Origin: Myxococcus stipitatus
GTDB taxonomy: Bacteria; Myxococcota; Myxococcia; Myxococcales; Myxococcaceae
Direction: 5' to 3'
DNA: 64,000 nucleotides
Assembly: GCF_021412625.1 (NCBI RefSeq)
Contig: NZ_JAKCFI010000003.1
Coordinates: 1,116,001-1,180,000 of the forward strand
How positions within the stretch are numbered: position 1 is the first letter of the stretch; the number at the start of each line of letters is the position of its first letter. The translations under genes were made by a program, and so were the position numbers. A model generated the notes under the pieces. It saw nothing but the letters and a program-made list of their open reading frames with translations, did not search any database and was not told the origin of the DNA. Shown piece after piece: positions 9,147 through 16,776 of the stretch.

Positions 9147-9899
9147 TCACTCGCTCGTGTAGTGCGGCGTCATCGCGTCGAGGATGGTGCGCATCAGGGC
9201 CTGGCCGTCCGGAGTATCCGGGCACAGGCCGCCCCAGGCGAGCGTGAGCCGGTCCGCCACCGGGCGCCAGTACATGCGCCCGCGCATCCGCACCGGCTCG
9301 TAGCTCTCCCGCCCTCCGGCCAGGTAGTCCTCTTCCGGCACGCCGAACACCGCGTAGTACGTCAGGTCCGGCGCGTCCGCGTCCTGCAACCGGTGCAGCC
9401 CGCTGGGGATGATGCAGCGGACATCCGCGCTGTGCCACGCGCCCTGACGCCCCAGCTCCACCTCCAGCACCTCGAAGCACATCCTCGACGGCGGACACCC
9501 CAACTCCCCCGCCGTCAGGAAGTTGTAGTCCAGCCGCGGAATCTCCAGCATCTCCTCCACGTCCGGCCGCCCGTCGCTCCGGAACCCCCACGGGTTCCCG
9601 TCACGCTTGTACGAACGCAACCCGTAGGCCCCGTAGAACACGTTGTACCAGGGGCTGAACGGGTTGAAGTAATCCGAGCACCCCGTCCCACTCGGGAAGT
9701 CCCCGATGGTGAAGGCCACCAACAGGTCGAACAACCGCTTCGTCTCGAACGCCGCGAACGGCTCGTGCGCCACCGCCCCGATGGCCCCGCGCACCGTTGG
9801 CACCGGTGTCACGACCCCCAGCTCCTCCAGGAAGTTCCTTTTTCCCGGGAGTGGCGTGGCGTTCATGGCCATCACGGCCAGCTCTCGTTGCAGACCCAT
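9147..9899 (-). CDS. Hypothetical protein
   Basis: Not recognised. With the start at 9899, about 12 bases after an AGAGGGG ribosome site, the protein has 250 residues, is soluble and is rich in aromatic residues (SDYFNPFSPWYNVFYGAYGL). It contains several Cys (CPPSRMCFEVLE, VRCIIPSG). The compact, Trp/Tyr-rich composition with no membrane helix suggests a cytoplasmic, possibly immunity- or effector-like globular protein, but nothing specific supports that. It is divergent from the DUF2378 gene with a 55-base gap, so the promoters must overlap. Confidence 0.6.
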   Translation of the reverse strand: MGLQRELAVMAMNATPLPGKRNFLEELGVVTPVPTVRGAIGAVAHEPFAAFETKRLFDLLVAFTIGDFPSGTGCSDYFNPFSPWYNVFYGAYGLRSYKRDGNPWGFRSDGRPDVEEMLEIPRLDYNFLTAGELGCPPSRMCFEVLEVELGRQGAWHSADVRCIIPSGLHRLQDADAPDLTYYAVFGVPEEDYLAGGRESYEPVRMRGRMYWRPVADRLTLAWGGLCPDTPDGQALMRTILDAMTPHYTSE

Positions 9900-9954
9900 G
9901 ATGAATTTCCGTCCCCTCTGCCGGCAGCCTACCGGACCGGGGTAGACTCCGCCC

Positions 9955-10512
9955 ATGCCGGAGAAGCTCGTCTTCGAGCACACCTTCGAGGGCCTCTTCG
10001 TGCGCGGGCTTGCCCACCGCGTCACGCCGGCCCTGCGCGAGCGCCTCCGCGAGGTGGGGCTGGACCTCGAGCGCAAACTCCAGCCCACCTACAGCTTCGA
10101 CACGTGGTGCTCCGCCGTGCGCGCCGCCGCGCTCGAGCTGCACGCGGGCGAGCCTCCGGAGGTCGCCTACGCGCTGCTGGGCGAGCGCATGGTGGACGGC
10201 TACCGCGAGACGGTGATGGGCCGGGCCCTGTTCAGCGTCATCCAGCTGCTCGGCCCCCGGCGCGGCGTGGGGCGCGCGCGGCAGATGTTCCGCTCCGGCA
10301 ACAACTACACGGAGGCGCGCATCCAGGACGTGGCGCCGGACACGGTGGACCTGTGGATGAACGAGGCGGGCCCCATCCGCTACTTCACCCAGGGCGCCGT
10401 GCGCGCGGGGCTGCGCGCCACCGGCGCGGTGCGGCCCCAGGTCGTCGTGCGCGAGTACTCCGCCGAGGACGTCGTCTACCGCTGCACCTGGAGCGATGGG
10501 CTCCCCCCCTGA
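9955..10512 (+). CDS. DUF2378 / TIGR02265 myxobacterial paralogue
   Basis: Member of a paralogous family known essentially from myxobacteria, about 180-190 residues; here 185. Recognisable family features are the N-terminal FEHTFEGLFVRGL, the central LGERMVDGYRETVMG, and RMFRSGNNYTEA with a C-terminal beta-rich segment. Its function is unknown; the family has a helical body and a haem-NO-binding-like layout has been suggested for related proteins, which I cannot verify here. It overlaps the following RuvC-like gene by 17 bases, so the two are expressed together. Confidence 0.85.
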   Translation: MPEKLVFEHTFEGLFVRGLAHRVTPALRERLREVGLDLERKLQPTYSFDTWCSAVRAAALELHAGEPPEVAYALLGERMVDGYRETVMGRALFSVIQLLGPRRGVGRARQMFRSGNNYTEARIQDVAPDTVDLWMNEAGPIRYFTQGAVRAGLRATGAVRPQVVVREYSAEDVVYRCTWSDGLPP

Positions 10513-10987
10513 GCGCGCCCCCGGCCTGCTCGCGGTGGACCTGGGCCTGCGCTCGGGGCTGGCCCTCTATGGCCCGGACGGGCGCCTCGTCGAATACCAC
10601 TCGCGCAACTTCGGCAACCGCGCGCGCCTCAAGCGCGCCGTGCCCTCCGTGCTGACGGGCCTGGGGCCCCTGGCGTGGCTCGTCCTGGAGGGCGGCGGCC
10701 CCGTGGCGGACATCTGGGAGCGGGAGGCCTCCCGCCGCGCCCTCCAGGTCCTGCGCGTGTCCGCCGAGGACTGGCGGGAGGCGCTGCTCTACGCCCGGGA
10801 GCAGCGCAGCGGCGCCCAGGCCAAGGACGTGGCGGACGGGCTCGCCCGCCGCGTCATCGACTGGTCCCGCGCGCCGCGCCCCACCTCGTTGCGGCACGAC
10901 GCCGCCGAGGCCATCCTCCTGGGCCTGTGGGGCGTGCTGGAGGTGGGCTGGCTCACGCACGTGCCACCCGAGGTCCGCGCCCGATGA
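10496..10987 (+). CDS. RuvC-like RNase H-fold protein
   Basis: A 163-residue protein, close in size to RuvC (about 170). The sequence shows the RNase H-fold opening strand GLLAVDLGLRSGLALY (Asp15), a second acidic strand WLVLEGGG (Glu65), and a C-terminal HDAAEAILLG helix with Asp135 and Glu138. This D-E-D-(D/E) set lies at nearly the same spacing as the catalytic residues of Holliday-junction resolvase RuvC, so nuclease activity is plausible. The start overlaps the DUF2378 gene by 17 bases and has GGAG three bases ahead of it. It is not canonical RuvC: the junction-binding helices are not recognisable. Confidence 0.6.
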   Translation: MGSPPERAPGLLAVDLGLRSGLALYGPDGRLVEYHSRNFGNRARLKRAVPSVLTGLGPLAWLVLEGGGPVADIWEREASRRALQVLRVSAEDWREALLYAREQRSGAQAKDVADGLARRVIDWSRAPRPTSLRHDAAEAILLGLWGVLEVGWLTHVPPEVRAR

Positions 10988-11030
10988 GCCGCGCGCGCCC
11001 GCGTGGCGCCAGGAAGACGAGGAGGCTTAC

Positions 11031-11507
11031 GTGAAACGATGGGTGGACCCCCTGGCGCGCACGGCCTACCGGGGCGCGTACGCGCTCGCGCGGGTGTACT
11101 GGTTCGTGCGCAGGCCCCACACGCACGGCGTCTTCGTGGGTGTGTGGCACCAGCACCGCGTGCTGCTGTTGCAGAACTCCTACAAACACACGCTCAGCAT
11201 GCCGGGCGGCGGCATGGAGGCCGGCGAGTCCCCCGAGGAGGCCGGCGCGCGCGAGCTCCTCGAGGAGGTGGGCCTCCGCGTGGACGCGACGGCGCTCCGC
11301 CCCGCCTTCGAGACGGTGGGCACCACCGAGCACAAGCACGACCACGTCCGCTTCCTCGAGATGGAGCTCCCCACCGAACCCGCGCTCACCATCGACGAGC
11401 GCGAGGTGACGTGGGCGGCGTTCATCGACCTGGACACCGCGTGGAGGCTGCCCGTCTCGCCGCTCGTGCGCGCATACCTGGAACACGCGCGTCGACGCCG
11501 GGGATGA
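11031..11507 (+). CDS. Nudix hydrolase
   Basis: Hydrolyses a nucleoside diphosphate linked to another moiety. The full Nudix box GGGMEAGESPEEAGARELLE continues with EVGL at about residues 57-80, providing the Mg2+-binding glutamates. The product has 158 residues, the usual size for a single-domain enzyme. The GTG start is set by an ideal AGGAGG seven bases upstream. It follows the RuvC-like gene after 43 bases. The substrate cannot be predicted; a house-cleaning role is an inference. Confidence 0.92.
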   Translation: MKRWVDPLARTAYRGAYALARVYWFVRRPHTHGVFVGVWHQHRVLLLQNSYKHTLSMPGGGMEAGESPEEAGARELLEEVGLRVDATALRPAFETVGTTEHKHDHVRFLEMELPTEPALTIDEREVTWAAFIDLDTAWRLPVSPLVRAYLEHARRRRG

Positions 11508-11545
11508 CGCAGCCGGGTGGTCCTCGAGGGGAGTGCGGGGCTTCG

Positions 11546-11572
11546 GGCGCGACGCGGGCGGTGGGTCGCGCC
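11546..11572. terminator. Hairpin between convergent genes
   Basis: Perfect 8-base inverted repeat GGCGCGAC (11546-11553) / GTCGCGCC (11565-11572) with an 11-base loop, located between the Nudix stop and the stop of the minus-strand STAS-like gene. Probably a bidirectional terminator. Confidence 0.5.
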
Positions 11573-11584
11573 AGGGGGGCGTCG

Positions 11585-12007
11585 TCAGCGGGCGGCGTGC
11601 GAGACGTGGTGCCCGTCGTGCAGGAAGAAGCGCGTGCGGGCCTTGTCGAGCTGCTTCTTCGCCTCCTCCAGCGAGACGCAGTCCACGGTGAGGTCGTCAC
11701 CGGGCGTGGCCTCCGACGCCACCCGCGCCGTCTGGAGCCGGGCGATGGTCGAATCCGAGACGTGGGCGCACATCACGCAGCCCTTCTCCCGGCCGTATGC
11801 CACCACCTCGCCGAAGATGGCCGCGGACTCCGGCTCCAGCGCGCGCAGCCCGCGCATGTCCGCCAGCACCAGGTGGCGCCCTCCACCGTACGCGTCCGTC
11901 TCCGCCCGGTACCGCGAGGCGAACTCCTTCATCTCGTTGGGTCGGACAAAGCCGCTCAGCCGCACGGTGACCGTACGTCTGTTCGTATCGTTGGTGACCT
12001 CGAACAT
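11585..12007 (-). CDS. STAS-like (anti-sigma antagonist fold) protein
   Basis: 140 residues. The sequence RTVTVRLSGFVRPNEMKEFAS followed by LVLADMRGLRALEPESAAIF resembles the alternating strands and helices of STAS/SpoIIAA-type domains, although no clear phosphorylatable Ser is present at the usual position (DMRGL replaces DLSGV-type sequences). The start at 12007 is chosen over an upstream ATG because a GGGAGGG ribosome site precedes it. A regulatory protein-protein interaction role is inferred from the fold alone. Confidence 0.55.
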   Translation of the reverse strand: MFEVTNDTNRRTVTVRLSGFVRPNEMKEFASRYRAETDAYGGGRHLVLADMRGLRALEPESAAIFGEVVAYGREKGCVMCAHVSDSTIARLQTARVASEATPGDDLTVDCVSLEEAKKQLDKARTRFFLHDGHHVSHAAR

Positions 12008-12215
12008 GGGCCCTCCCTGTGGGGATGACAAAGAATAACAAACAGCGCGCCGCGTTCGTAGTCACCCCCGGACACTATGTCCTCCCTGGAATAGTCGAGA
12101 GGAATTGTGTCGCCATCAACCGAGCCTGGCGGAAGTTTCCCACCGCCTCGCAGTCACGTCTCACGCCAGCGAAAACCTCCAGGCGAGATGTCGCTTCGAG
12201 TCAGGGATGACTCAC

Positions 12216-12782
12216 TCATGCTCGCTGACTGCTCTCTCCGGTGACAACGGCCGAGCCGATGAGGTGTGCGAGTCTCAACGGTTCGGGCACGTGGCCCCTG
12301 TCTGTAATTGCTTGCAGGAGTTCCCCGACTTCATCGGGAGTCGCGCCCTGGCACTGGAAGGTGAAACCCCGCACCTGGTGGATGGGGCCGGCGCGCAGGA
12401 GCTTCGCCCAGCGGGCGTCGGCGCGGGGCAGTCGCCGGAGGGCGCGCTCCACGGCGTCCAGGTCCGGGGGCCTGCGCATCACCGCGACGCAGGGCTTCTC
12501 CAGGCGCGCGGCGAGCAGGGGCAGGTCCACGACGTTGAAGCCGCCGAAGGCGATGCCATCCAGCAGCACGGCGTGCAGCTGGGGCAGGAACTTGCCGCCC
12601 TCCAGCAGCCGGCACACCGCGTCGGTGGCGTTCCAGCCGTCGCGGCGCACGCGGCCCCAGACGAGCCCCTCGAAGCGGGTGCCCGCGCACACCACGCCGG
12701 CCAGGGGCACGGCGACCCCCGCGCGCCTGGGAAAGGGACCGTCGTCGAAGCCGATGACTCGTGGGAAGCGGGGCAGGCGCAT
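12216..12782 (-). CDS. DUF99 family protein (endonuclease V-like fold)
   Basis: 188 residues matching DUF99 along its length: GFDDGPFPRR near the N-terminus, VVCAGTRFEGLVWGRV, then VLLDGIAFGGFNVVDL and PCVAVMRRPPDL, ending LRLAHLIGSAVVTGES. DUF99 is distantly related to endonuclease V, and its acidic residues (GFDDG, LLDGI) are in the expected places. Known members are mostly archaeal, with scattered bacterial cases. Enzymatic activity has not been established for the family. It lies downstream of the cold-shock gene on the same strand but is separated from it by a likely terminator. Confidence 0.85.
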   Translation of the reverse strand: MRLPRFPRVIGFDDGPFPRRAGVAVPLAGVVCAGTRFEGLVWGRVRRDGWNATDAVCRLLEGGKFLPQLHAVLLDGIAFGGFNVVDLPLLAARLEKPCVAVMRRPPDLDAVERALRRLPRADARWAKLLRAGPIHQVRGFTFQCQGATPDEVGELLQAITDRGHVPEPLRLAHLIGSAVVTGESSQRA

Positions 12783-12830
12783 GAGGTCCGCGCGAGCCTC
12801 GCAAAGGGCGCGCGGGCGTGGAAAGGAAGA

Positions 12831-12861
12831 AGCCCGACACCGCTCGCGCGCGGGCCGGGCT
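12831..12861 (-). terminator. Intrinsic terminator of the cold-shock gene
   Basis: On the minus strand, AGCCCG and CGGGCT (genomic 12856-12861 and 12831-12836) pair around a GC-rich loop and are followed by the pyrimidine tract TCTTCCTTTCC. This lies about 27-57 bases downstream of the csp stop. It is the most classical rho-independent terminator in the window. Confidence 0.65.
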
Positions 12862-12887
12862 CCAGGAACTACCGAAGGACGGATGGC

Positions 12888-13091
12888 TCAGACTGCGCGC
12901 ACGTTCTGCGCCTGCAGGCCCTTGGGGCCACGGCCGACTTCGAACTCGACCTTCTGGCCTTCCTGCAGCGTGCGGAAGCCATCCATGTTGATGGCGCTGT
13001 GATGGACGAACACGTCCTCACCGCCTCCGTCCTGCACGATGAAGCCAAAGCCCTTCGCATCGTTGAACCACTTGACGGTACCAGTTGCCAT
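12888..13091 (-). CDS. Cold-shock domain protein
   Basis: 67-residue single-stranded RNA/DNA-binding protein of the CspA family, acting as an RNA chaperone. Both nucleic-acid-binding motifs are intact: KGFGFI (RNP1) and VFVHHSAI (RNP2), plus the N-terminal GTVKWFND. Length is typical. The ATG at 13091 follows a GAGA-containing leader. It is flanked downstream by a good intrinsic terminator, so it is probably monocistronic. The exact paralogue (CspA-E) cannot be told. Confidence 0.97.
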   Translation of the reverse strand: MATGTVKWFNDAKGFGFIVQDGGGEDVFVHHSAINMDGFRTLQEGQKVEFEVGRGPKGLQAQNVRAV

Positions 13092-13364
13092 GAATCGTGT
13101 TCTCTCGTGCTGGCGCGGCTCGCCGCGGTTTTCGGCCTCTCAGAATGTGAAGGCCGTACTTCAAGGCCTGAGTCTGCACGCGCCGGGCGTCCGAGTGGAA
13201 GCCCCCTCGGTCGTCTGTCTCACGACGGGGTGAGCGGTGGTAGCCGGGTTTCCTACTCCCGGAGGACAGGCGGGCGGGGAGGGTATCCGCTGTCCCAGGG
13301 GGGCCCGTGGCTACCGTGAAGGGGGAGAGGTCGCACCCCCTGCTCCACGCGAAAGGAGTCCGCC
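13092..13364. other. Leader/promoter region between divergent csp and membrane-protein genes
   Basis: 273 bases without a gene, between a minus-strand and a plus-strand start. Near csp, CGCGGC-TC-GCCGCG (13114-13127) can form a 6-bp hairpin that would lie in the csp mRNA leader about 25-35 bases before the start codon. csp genes commonly have structured leaders; whether this one is thermoregulated is unknown. GGCCT and AGGCC arms at about 13134 and 13159 form another possible stem. No promoter hexamers could be assigned. Confidence 0.35.
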
Positions 13365-13916
13365 ATGGCCGAGTCGCTCCCCCCTCCCATCCCGCTGTCC
13401 TCGGCGCGTCCTCCCCGGAGGGAGTGGGCGCCGAGGCGCCTGGCGAGGCACCTGATGGACACCAGCGCCCGGGCGGGAATCCTGTCCCGGCCCCTGTTCG
13501 GGCGGCTCCCGGCGCGGCGCTGGGTGCCGTCGGAGGTGCATTCGCTGCTGGACTACCGGGGAGGGGTGCTGGCCCTGGTGGCGGGGCAGCTGTCCTCCAA
13601 CCCGGTGGCCCGGCGGGCGGGGCGGGTGCTGGGGGCGTGCGCCATTGGCCTGGCGCTGGTGACGGACACCCGGCTGAGCGTGGCGAAGCTCGTCCCCATC
13701 GAGGCGCACGAGGTGGGGGACTACGTGCTGGGCAAGGCGGCGGTGCTGGCGCCCTTCGTGCTGGGCTACGCGCGGACGAACCCGGTGGTGGCGGCCGTGC
13801 ACGTGCTGGTGGGGTTGTCCTCCATCGGCGTGGCGCTGGTGACGGACTACCGGTGCGTGACGGGCATGCACCTGGGCGGGGAGCGGCTGACGGACCCGGA
13901 GGGAATCGGGGCCTGA
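13365..13916 (+). CDS. Small multi-pass membrane protein
   Basis: 183 residues: a Pro/Arg-rich cytoplasmic N-terminus of about 55 residues and then about four hydrophobic segments (GGVLALVAGQL, LGACAIGLALVTD, AAVLAPFVLGYA, AAVHVLVGLSSIGVALVTD). The phrase SEVHSLLDYRGG before the first helix recalls the H-x-LDY element of SPW-repeat membrane proteins, and the second half looks like a repeat of the first (both end in ALVTD). No function is known. The start has a GAAAGGAG ribosome site. Confidence 0.6.
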   Translation: MAESLPPPIPLSSARPPRREWAPRRLARHLMDTSARAGILSRPLFGRLPARRWVPSEVHSLLDYRGGVLALVAGQLSSNPVARRAGRVLGACAIGLALVTDTRLSVAKLVPIEAHEVGDYVLGKAAVLAPFVLGYARTNPVVAAVHVLVGLSSIGVALVTDYRCVTGMHLGGERLTDPEGIGA

Positions 13917-13923
13917 ACGCGCA

Positions 13924-13959
13924 CGCGGCGGGGCGCCCTCGTCGGAGCACCCCGCCGCG
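13924..13959. terminator. Bidirectional terminator hairpin
   Basis: Perfect 10-base inverted repeat CGCGGCGGGG (13924-13933) / CCCCGCCGCG (13950-13959) with a 16-base loop, in the 73-base gap between convergent genes (small membrane protein and pyrophosphatase). Confidence 0.6.
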
Positions 13960-13989
13960 CGTGTCAGTCCGGGAGGACGCGGGGACGGC

Positions 13990-16494
13990 TCAGGCCGTCT
14001 TCACCGCGGCCTCGGGCTTGGCGTCCGTGGTGCTGGTGCCGCCGGCGATGCTCTGGATGCGCATGCCGTAGAAGCTGCGGTAGACGAACACCGTCGACAG
14101 GACGAAGAACACCGCGGACAGGACGCGGGTGAGCTGCCCCTGGCCGGCCGCCTCCAGCTCCACCGCCAGCTCCACCGCCAGCAGGCCGAAGAGGGTGGTG
14201 AACTTGATGACCGGGTTGAGCGCCACGGAGGAGGTGTCCTTGAACGGGTCGCCCACGGTGTCGCCCACCACGGTGGCCGCGTGCAGGTCCGTGCCCTTGG
14301 CCTTCAACTCCACCTCCACCAGCTTCTTGGCGTTGTCCCAGGCGCCGCCCGCGTTGGCCATGAAGACGGCCTGGTACAGGCCGAACACCGCGATGGAGAT
14401 GAGGTAGCCCACGAAGAAGTACGGCTCGAAGCAGGCGAAGGCGAGCGTGCTGAAGAAGACGGCGAGGAAGATGTTGATCATCCCCTTCTGCGCGTACTGG
14501 GTGCAGATTTCGACGACCTTCTTGGAGTCCGACACGCTGGCCTTCTCCACGCCCTCCAGCTTGATGTTGGCCTTGATGAACTCCACCGCGCGGTAGGCGC
14601 CGGTGGACACCGCCTGCATGGACGCGCCGGAGAACCAGTAGATGACCGCGCCGCCGGTGATGAGGCCGAGCAGGAACGGGGCGTGGAGCAGCGACAGGTA
14701 CTGGGCCTTCTCCGCGTTGAGAGTGCCGTTGGTGATGCCCACCAGCAGCACGATGATGGAGAAGATCATCGTCGTGGCGCCCACCACCGCCGTGCCGATG
14801 AGCACCGGCTTGGCCGTGGCCTTGAAGGTGTTGCCCGCGCCGTCGTTCTCCTCCAGGTACTCCTTGCCCCGCTCGAAGTCCGGCGTGAAGCCGAAGTCGC
14901 GCTTCACCTCCTCCTTCACGTCGGGCACGTTCTCGATGAGCGACAGCTCGTAGACGCTCTGCGCGTTGTCCGTCACCGGGCCGTAGGAGTCCACGGCGAT
15001 GGTGACCGGGCCCATGCCCAGGAAGCCGAAGGCGACCAGGCCGAACGCGAACACCGGCGCGGCGATCATCAGCTGGCCCACGCCCTGGCCGGGCACGCCC
15101 GCGCCGCTGAACCAGAAGGCCAGGCCCATCAGGATGGCGATGATGAGGCCCATCCAGTAGGCGGAGAAGTTGCCGGCGACCAGGCCGGAGATGACGTTGA
15201 GCGACGCGCCACCCTCGCGGCTGGCCGTGACGACCTCGCGCACGTGGCGGCTCTCCGTGGAGGTGAAGACCTTGATGGCCTCCGGGATGATGGCGCCCGC
15301 CAGCGTGCCGCAGGTGATGATGGCGGACAGCTTCCACCACAGCGTGGGGTCACCGCCCAGGTTGGGGATGAGCAGGTAGCTCACCAGGAACGTCAGCCCC
15401 ACCGACAAGAGCGACGTCACCCACACCAGCGCCGTGAGCGGGTGCTCGAAGTTCATGTGGTCCGCGTTCTTGTACTTGGCGGACTGGAACACGTTGTTGA
15501 GCGCGTAGGCGGCCAGCGACGCGAGCACCATCACGATGCGCATCATGAAGATCCAGACCAGCAGCTCCACGCGGTAGTCCGCGCCCACGGCCAGCAGGAT
15601 GAAGGTGATGAGCGCCACGCCCGTCACGCCGTAGGTCTCGAAGCCGTCCGCGGAGGGGCCCACGCTGTCGCCCGCGTTGTCGCCGGTGCAGTCCGCGATG
15701 ACGCCCGGGTTGCGCGCGTCGTCCTCCTTGATGCGGAAGACGATCTTCATCAGGTCGGAGCCGATGTCGGCGATCTTCGTGAAGATGCCGCCCGCGATGC
15801 GCAGCGCGGACGCGCCCAGCGACTCACCGATGGCGAAGCCGATGAAGCACGGGCCCGCGAAGTCCGCCGGGATGAACAGCAGGATGGCCAGCATCAGCAG
15901 GAGCTCCGTGCTGATGAGCACCATGCCGATGGACATGCCCGCCTGCAGCGGAATCGCGTAGGTGGGGTAGGGCTTGCCACGCAGCGACGCGAACGCCGTG
16001 CGGCTGTTGGCGAAGGTGTTCACCCGGATGCCGAACCAGGCCACGCCGCACGAGCCGGCGATGCCCACCAGGCTGGCCGCCAGGATGATGGCCACCCGGC
16101 CCGCGTCCAGGTGACGCAGGAAGCCGAAGTAGCCCACCATCACCACCGCGATGAGCGCCCACAGCACGCCGATGAACTTCAGCTGCGTCATCAGGTACGT
16201 CTTGCACGTCTCGTAGATGAGTTCGGAAATCTCCAGCATCGCCCGGTGCACCGGCATCTTCTGGAGGCTGGCGTACTGGAGGAAGCCGAAGACCAGGCCG
16301 AGCACGCTCACCGCGATGCCCGACAACAGCAGCTGGTGGCCGTTGAGGCCGCCCAGGAAGGACTTGGAGGCGAAATCAGGGAGGACGAGGTCCGCCTCAC
16401 TGGCGTGGGCGGCGCTGGCGCCTAGGGCCGTCAGGAGCCCCAAGGCCCTGGCGGATACACCGGTGACGCTCTTCTGACGGAGGACACGTGTCAT
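13990..16494 (-). CDS. hppA: Membrane-bound ion-translocating pyrophosphatase
   Basis: Integral membrane enzyme coupling pyrophosphate hydrolysis to cation pumping, 834 residues with about 16 transmembrane helices. The start at 16494 follows GGAG and yields a signal-like N-terminus ending AAHA. The substrate-binding region reads KIADIGSDLMK then CTGDNAGDSVGPSADGFETY, differing from the canonical ADVGADLVGKVE and NVGDNVGDxAGMxADLFE. The segment GNTFKATAK has Lys where K+-dependent enzymes carry Ala, so a K+-independent pump is predicted. Whether it moves H+, Na+ or both cannot be read. It could recycle PPi made during biosynthesis. Confidence 0.9.
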   Translation of the reverse strand: MTRVLRQKSVTGVSARALGLLTALGASAAHASEADLVLPDFASKSFLGGLNGHQLLLSGIAVSVLGLVFGFLQYASLQKMPVHRAMLEISELIYETCKTYLMTQLKFIGVLWALIAVVMVGYFGFLRHLDAGRVAIILAASLVGIAGSCGVAWFGIRVNTFANSRTAFASLRGKPYPTYAIPLQAGMSIGMVLISTELLLMLAILLFIPADFAGPCFIGFAIGESLGASALRIAGGIFTKIADIGSDLMKIVFRIKEDDARNPGVIADCTGDNAGDSVGPSADGFETYGVTGVALITFILLAVGADYRVELLVWIFMMRIVMVLASLAAYALNNVFQSAKYKNADHMNFEHPLTALVWVTSLLSVGLTFLVSYLLIPNLGGDPTLWWKLSAIITCGTLAGAIIPEAIKVFTSTESRHVREVVTASREGGASLNVISGLVAGNFSAYWMGLIIAILMGLAFWFSGAGVPGQGVGQLMIAAPVFAFGLVAFGFLGMGPVTIAVDSYGPVTDNAQSVYELSLIENVPDVKEEVKRDFGFTPDFERGKEYLEENDGAGNTFKATAKPVLIGTAVVGATTMIFSIIVLLVGITNGTLNAEKAQYLSLLHAPFLLGLITGGAVIYWFSGASMQAVSTGAYRAVEFIKANIKLEGVEKASVSDSKKVVEICTQYAQKGMINIFLAVFFSTLAFACFEPYFFVGYLISIAVFGLYQAVFMANAGGAWDNAKKLVEVELKAKGTDLHAATVVGDTVGDPFKDTSSVALNPVIKFTTLFGLLAVELAVELEAAGQGQLTRVLSAVFFVLSTVFVYRSFYGMRIQSIAGGTSTTDAKPEAAVKTA

Positions 16495-16776
16495 GGGGGT
16501 GCAACTCCTCACAGTGGCTCGCCCGGAAGCTCGGCCCGACCACGCCTCGCTCCCGGGATGACAGGGAGTGGTGTCGAGGGGTTGGCCGCCTGCGAGCGGG
16601 GATGCCGCGCGCCGACGCTTCAGCACAGCCTCGCCCTTCGAGGCGCAAAGTCACACGCCTGGAAGGCGGATGCGCGAATACCACGGACCCGCACTTGAAG
16701 TCGAATTCCCCCCGGGTTTCGCAGGATTTCGAGCGGATGTGTCTGGGATGGTTGGATGTAGGTCAACTGTCAGACA

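Noticed and set aside
12216-12782. Endonuclease V annotation
   Set aside because: Motifs fit DUF99 end to end; the EndoV catalytic set cannot be confirmed, so I keep the DUF99 label.
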